The translations under genes and the position numbers were made by a program. The notes under the pieces were generated by a model. The model did no database searches. It saw nothing but the letters and a program-made list of their open reading frames with translations, and was not told where the DNA came from. A stretch of DNA of 64,000 nucleotides, from NCBI GenBank assembly GCA_905234655.1, contig CAJOJG010000008.1:1-64000 (forward strand), written 5' to 3'. This DNA is from an uncultured Bacteroidales bacterium. GTDB taxonomy: Bacteria; Bacteroidota; Bacteroidia; Bacteroidales; UBA3824. Positions 63,244 to 64,000 of the stretch are shown here, one piece after another; position 1 is the stretch's first letter; each line of letters begins with the position of its first letter.

Positions 63244-64000
63244 TTAATTATTGGTTGTTATGTTTTGGAATGCCATGAAGGGTCGGACGGGGCGTTCGTC
63301 GGTTGCCTTGACCGTTTCGAAGTCCAGGCTGCCGCCGAATGACATGCCAGCGGTCGAGATTTTAACTCTGATTGGCGTGTAGGTATTGCCGTCTTTCCAT
63401 AGAGTACTTGTCCAGAAAGTGATGGTCTCCAAGTCGCCCTTGTCGTAGGATGGGTCTATTGCACGGAACATATTGTGGTAATATTTTGTGATGTAGCCCA
63501 TTCTGGTTAGTTCAACGTTCGTGTATATAAATGCCGCTGTTTCTGCTTCATAGAAAAGAGTATTTGGGAACGTTTTTAGAACGTCGCTTGCCGATGGCAA
63601 AAACCATTGAGTGGTGTCTTGGTCGAAGGCTTGGTAAGCCCAACATTTGATGGCGGCTTCGCTGTTGCCTACTGTACTGTTGGCGAGCCTTCTGCCGTCT
63701 GTAGAACCACTTGATGCGGCTTTGATTTTTTCTAAGTCGGTAACGTCTGTTATTGTCGATACACCAAATTTAGATACGGCTTCTTCGTCCGACCAAGAAT
63801 CTGGATCCAATTCATCGAGTGCCATAGCGAGGTTTTTGCCGCCTATATCGTCAACGTAAACTACGAGTCCGAGTGGGTTGGTGTTGTCGTTTTTGGCGTC
63901 GGCGATGGTCTTGTAGAATTTTCTGTTTGCGCCGATTACGGAGCCTACAGTGGGCGTGGCCGAGACTGTGATGTCTTTAGCTGCTTGTTGTACTTCGGAG
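63244..64000 (-). CDS. Partial protein with DUF1566/FISUMP-like domain
   Basis: The frame is open from its stop at 63244 to the right edge; the start lies beyond the window. The visible 251 codons include TVSATPTVGSVIGANRKFYK, then a DUF1566 (Lcl C-terminal)-like domain: DDIGGKNLAMALDEL, IKCWAYQAFDQDTTQWFLPS, FWTSTLWKDG and the closing ERPVRPFMAFQNI. Such modules have a C-type-lectin-like fold and bind surfaces. It precedes the BACON/MACPF-like gene by 18 nt, so the operon extends past the edge. Whether it is a lipoprotein cannot be seen. Confidence 0.7.
   Translation of the reverse strand, partial: SEVQQAAKDITVSATPTVGSVIGANRKFYKTIADAKNDNTNPLGLVVYVDDIGGKNLAMALDELDPDSWSDEEAVSKFGVSTITDVTDLEKIKAASSGSTDGRRLANSTVGNSEAAIKCWAYQAFDQDTTQWFLPSASDVLKTFPNTLFYEAETAAFIYTNVELTRMGYITKYYHNMFRAIDPSYDKGDLETITFWTSTLWKDGNTYTPIRVKISTAGMSFGGSLDFETVKATDERPVRPFMAFQNITTNN

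Noticed and set aside
1..64000. CRISPR arrays, tRNA or rRNA genes, IS elements with transposase
   Set aside because: I saw no regularly spaced repeats, no tRNA cloverleaf, no rRNA sequence and no transposase frame. The only repeats are the palindromic and MITE-like elements listed.

Overview
The window is a chromosomal stretch from a Bacteroidota, most likely an order Bacteroidales gut-type organism. Pointers are the many promoters with the Bacteroidetes -7 box TAnnTTTG (several with TTTG 19-21 bp upstream), near absence of Shine-Dalgarno sites, a type III glutamine synthetase, a bifunctional HisB, a PorQ-like type IX secretion protein, PorG-like (DUF6089) barrels, and lipoproteins with an acidic surface-export signal after the lipidated cysteine. 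Coding DNA is moderately GC-rich; the stretch from about 35.3 to 38.0 kb is visibly more AT-rich and decayed.

Layout. 0-11 kb: housekeeping genes: a sugar nucleotidyltransferase-like protein with lon, ribosomal protein L31 type B, glutamine synthetase III, uracil phosphoribosyltransferase, miaA, NADP-malic enzyme fused to a phosphotransacetylase-like domain, and rpmH (54 codons). 11-26.6 kb: envelope and sugar genes: a PpiD-like foldase, an alpha/beta hydrolase paired with a membrane-anchored MurF-like ligase, a minimal fructan locus (GH32, MFS transporter, fructokinase), MgtC-like protein, a POTRA/Omp85-type protein, a unit of SPOR-type lipoprotein, hisB and a GT2 glycosyltransferase, then porQ. 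26.6-27.4 kb: two degraded loci (an internally deleted flavodoxin-like gene; an antitoxin with a toxin stub). 27.5-35.2 kb: the nitrogen-assimilation operon gltB-gltD-asnB, with a MITE-like repeat between gltB and gltD. 35.3-38 kb: AT-rich accessory DNA with a Sel1-repeat protein behind a long structured leader, a truncated ATPase behind palindromic repeats, and a broken nitrogenase-component-1-like gene. 38-52.4 kb: two PorG-like barrels, nadK with SiaC- and SiaB-like regulators, DUF3467, sbcC, sbcD, an Rpn-type nuclease with an odd C-terminal half, a GNAT acetyltransferase, a radical SAM protein and dxs.

52.4-64 kb is the most unusual part: a minus-strand run of at least seven genes that enters from beyond the right edge. 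The six complete ones encode lipoproteins. Two have canonical MACPF (perforin-like) signatures, a third has a MACPF-like core with an altered signature, at least three carry C-terminal modules resembling FISUMP/DUF1566 (C-type-lectin-like) domains, one resembles a substrate-binding lipoprotein, and the last is a fusion of a type-I periplasmic-binding domain to a legumain-type (C13) cysteine protease with its His and Cys in place. Short spacings and overlaps imply co-transcription. The one long gap, inside the run, has inverted repeats flanking promoter-like boxes and may be an invertible switch. I read this as a surface-exposed pore-former, sensor and protease system; that functional reading is inference.
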